DNA of 64,000 nt from Paraburkholderia sp. D15. Lineage in GTDB: Bacteria; Pseudomonadota; Gammaproteobacteria; Burkholderiales; Burkholderiaceae. The first letter of the stretch is position 1. Each line of letters starts with the position of its first letter. The DNA lies in assembly GCF_029910215.1 (NCBI RefSeq), contig NZ_CP110396.1, positions 1,860,001-1,924,000 of the forward strand, in the 5' to 3' direction. Below are positions 63,735 to 64,000 of the stretch, in pieces. The notes beneath the pieces are model-generated. The model made no database searches and was not told the origin of the DNA. It saw only the letters and a program-made list of their open reading frames with translations. The position numbers were made by a program, and so were the translations under genes.

Positions 63735-63849
63735 CGTGCAGATGACCGGCTAGTATCCCGTCGCCATTTGTCATGCTCGTTTGACATTTGACGACAAGCC
63801 GCCGGGATCGTGAGAGGATGCTATTTCACTTTTTCTCGAGGAGAGCGCC

Positions 63850-64000
63850 ATGGGACTCTTGGACGAAGCAGGAAAGATTGCAGGGGCTATTGCGGCCGTC
63901 GAAGCAGCTGAAAAAGTGGACCCGGAAGCCGGTTTGCTGACCAAAGGCATTGCGGCTGTAGCCGGTTTCGAAGGCGCCGGTAAGCTGGAAGAAATGGTCG
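63850..64000 (+). CDS. start of an unidentified gene, cut by window edge
   Basis: ATG 63850 is preceded by GAGGAGAG at a good distance and reads MGLLDEAGKIAGAIAAVEAAEKV onwards for 50 residues, Ala/Glu-rich and helical, to the window end. No function can be given from this part. Confidence 0.6.
   Translation, partial: MGLLDEAGKIAGAIAAVEAAEKVDPEAGLLTKGIAAVAGFEGAGKLEEMV

Noticed and set aside
1..64000. CRISPR arrays, rRNA and tRNA genes
   Set aside because: No regularly spaced repeats, no rRNA-like sequence and no recognisable cloverleaf were seen on reading; a covariance-model scan was not possible here.

Overview
The window is GC-rich, densely coded and mostly built from Paraburkholderia/Burkholderia-type genes: many LysR, AraC and TetR regulators, a CusCBA-F copper/silver efflux operon, isoquinoline-1-oxidoreductase-type molybdenum hydroxylases, and a CoA-dependent 2-aminobenzoate (anthranilate) degradation operon. 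A beta-proteobacterium of the Burkholderiaceae is the most likely source; this rests on gene content and protein style, not on a marker gene. No rRNA, tRNA or CRISPR array was recognised.

Layout. 1-3808: 3' end of a molybdenum hydroxylase large subunit, a LysR regulator, a LysE-type exporter, a DJ-1/PfpI protein and a TetR regulator. 3823-10586: terminator, then the leftward operon small Met-rich protein-cusC-cusB-cusA-cusF. 10712-13270: a membrane protein/TetR pair behind an apparent TetR operator, and an AraC-glyoxalase-small membrane protein operon with ATGA overlaps. 13746-17991: a complete molybdenum hydroxylase operon (Tat-exported large subunit, 2Fe-2S small subunit, di-haem cytochrome c).

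18716-22864 is an accessory island immediately downstream of the 3' end of glmS, the classic Tn7-type insertion neighbourhood. It holds a GIY-YIG-like nuclease candidate, two TcmP-type (three-Cys-motif partner) proteins and one Gp37/Gp68 (DUF5131) protein with a three-cysteine, radical-SAM-like motif. A consensus LexA box and a perfect hairpin lie upstream of the three-Cys gene. This is the best candidate for an undescribed, possibly DNA-damage-regulated, defence or modification system.

22865-33425 is mainly core or miscellaneous: glmS, an Lrp/AsnC regulator with palindromes in the shared promoter region, RlpA-like protein, SDR/AraC pair, Coq4-family protein, beta-lactamase-fold lipoprotein, AraC-GyrI regulator, DHA2 exporter and GST. 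33577-41982 is one leftward operon for 2-aminobenzoyl-CoA catabolism: monooxygenase/reductase, SDR, MarR regulator, enoyl-CoA hydratase, acyl-CoA dehydrogenase, thioesterase, RidA-like protein and CoA ligase. It has a good sigma-70 promoter at 42016-42044 and a hairpin at its end.

42324-46732 holds a divergent methionine aminopeptidase, a LysR regulator, a possible small secreted protein and an unrecognised 519-residue protein. 47840-53931 is a ribose-type ABC transporter with ribokinase and a lipoprotein nucleoside hydrolase, divergent from a LysR regulator; together they suggest extracytoplasmic nucleoside cleavage followed by ribose uptake and phosphorylation. 54034-64000 carries a Fur-family regulator, a COG4705 membrane protein, a TetR regulator with a basic tail, VOC and epimerase proteins, a sigma factor-small membrane protein-ferredoxin operon, a sulfotransferase, a GGDEF/EAL protein, a hypothetical protein and a truncated last gene.
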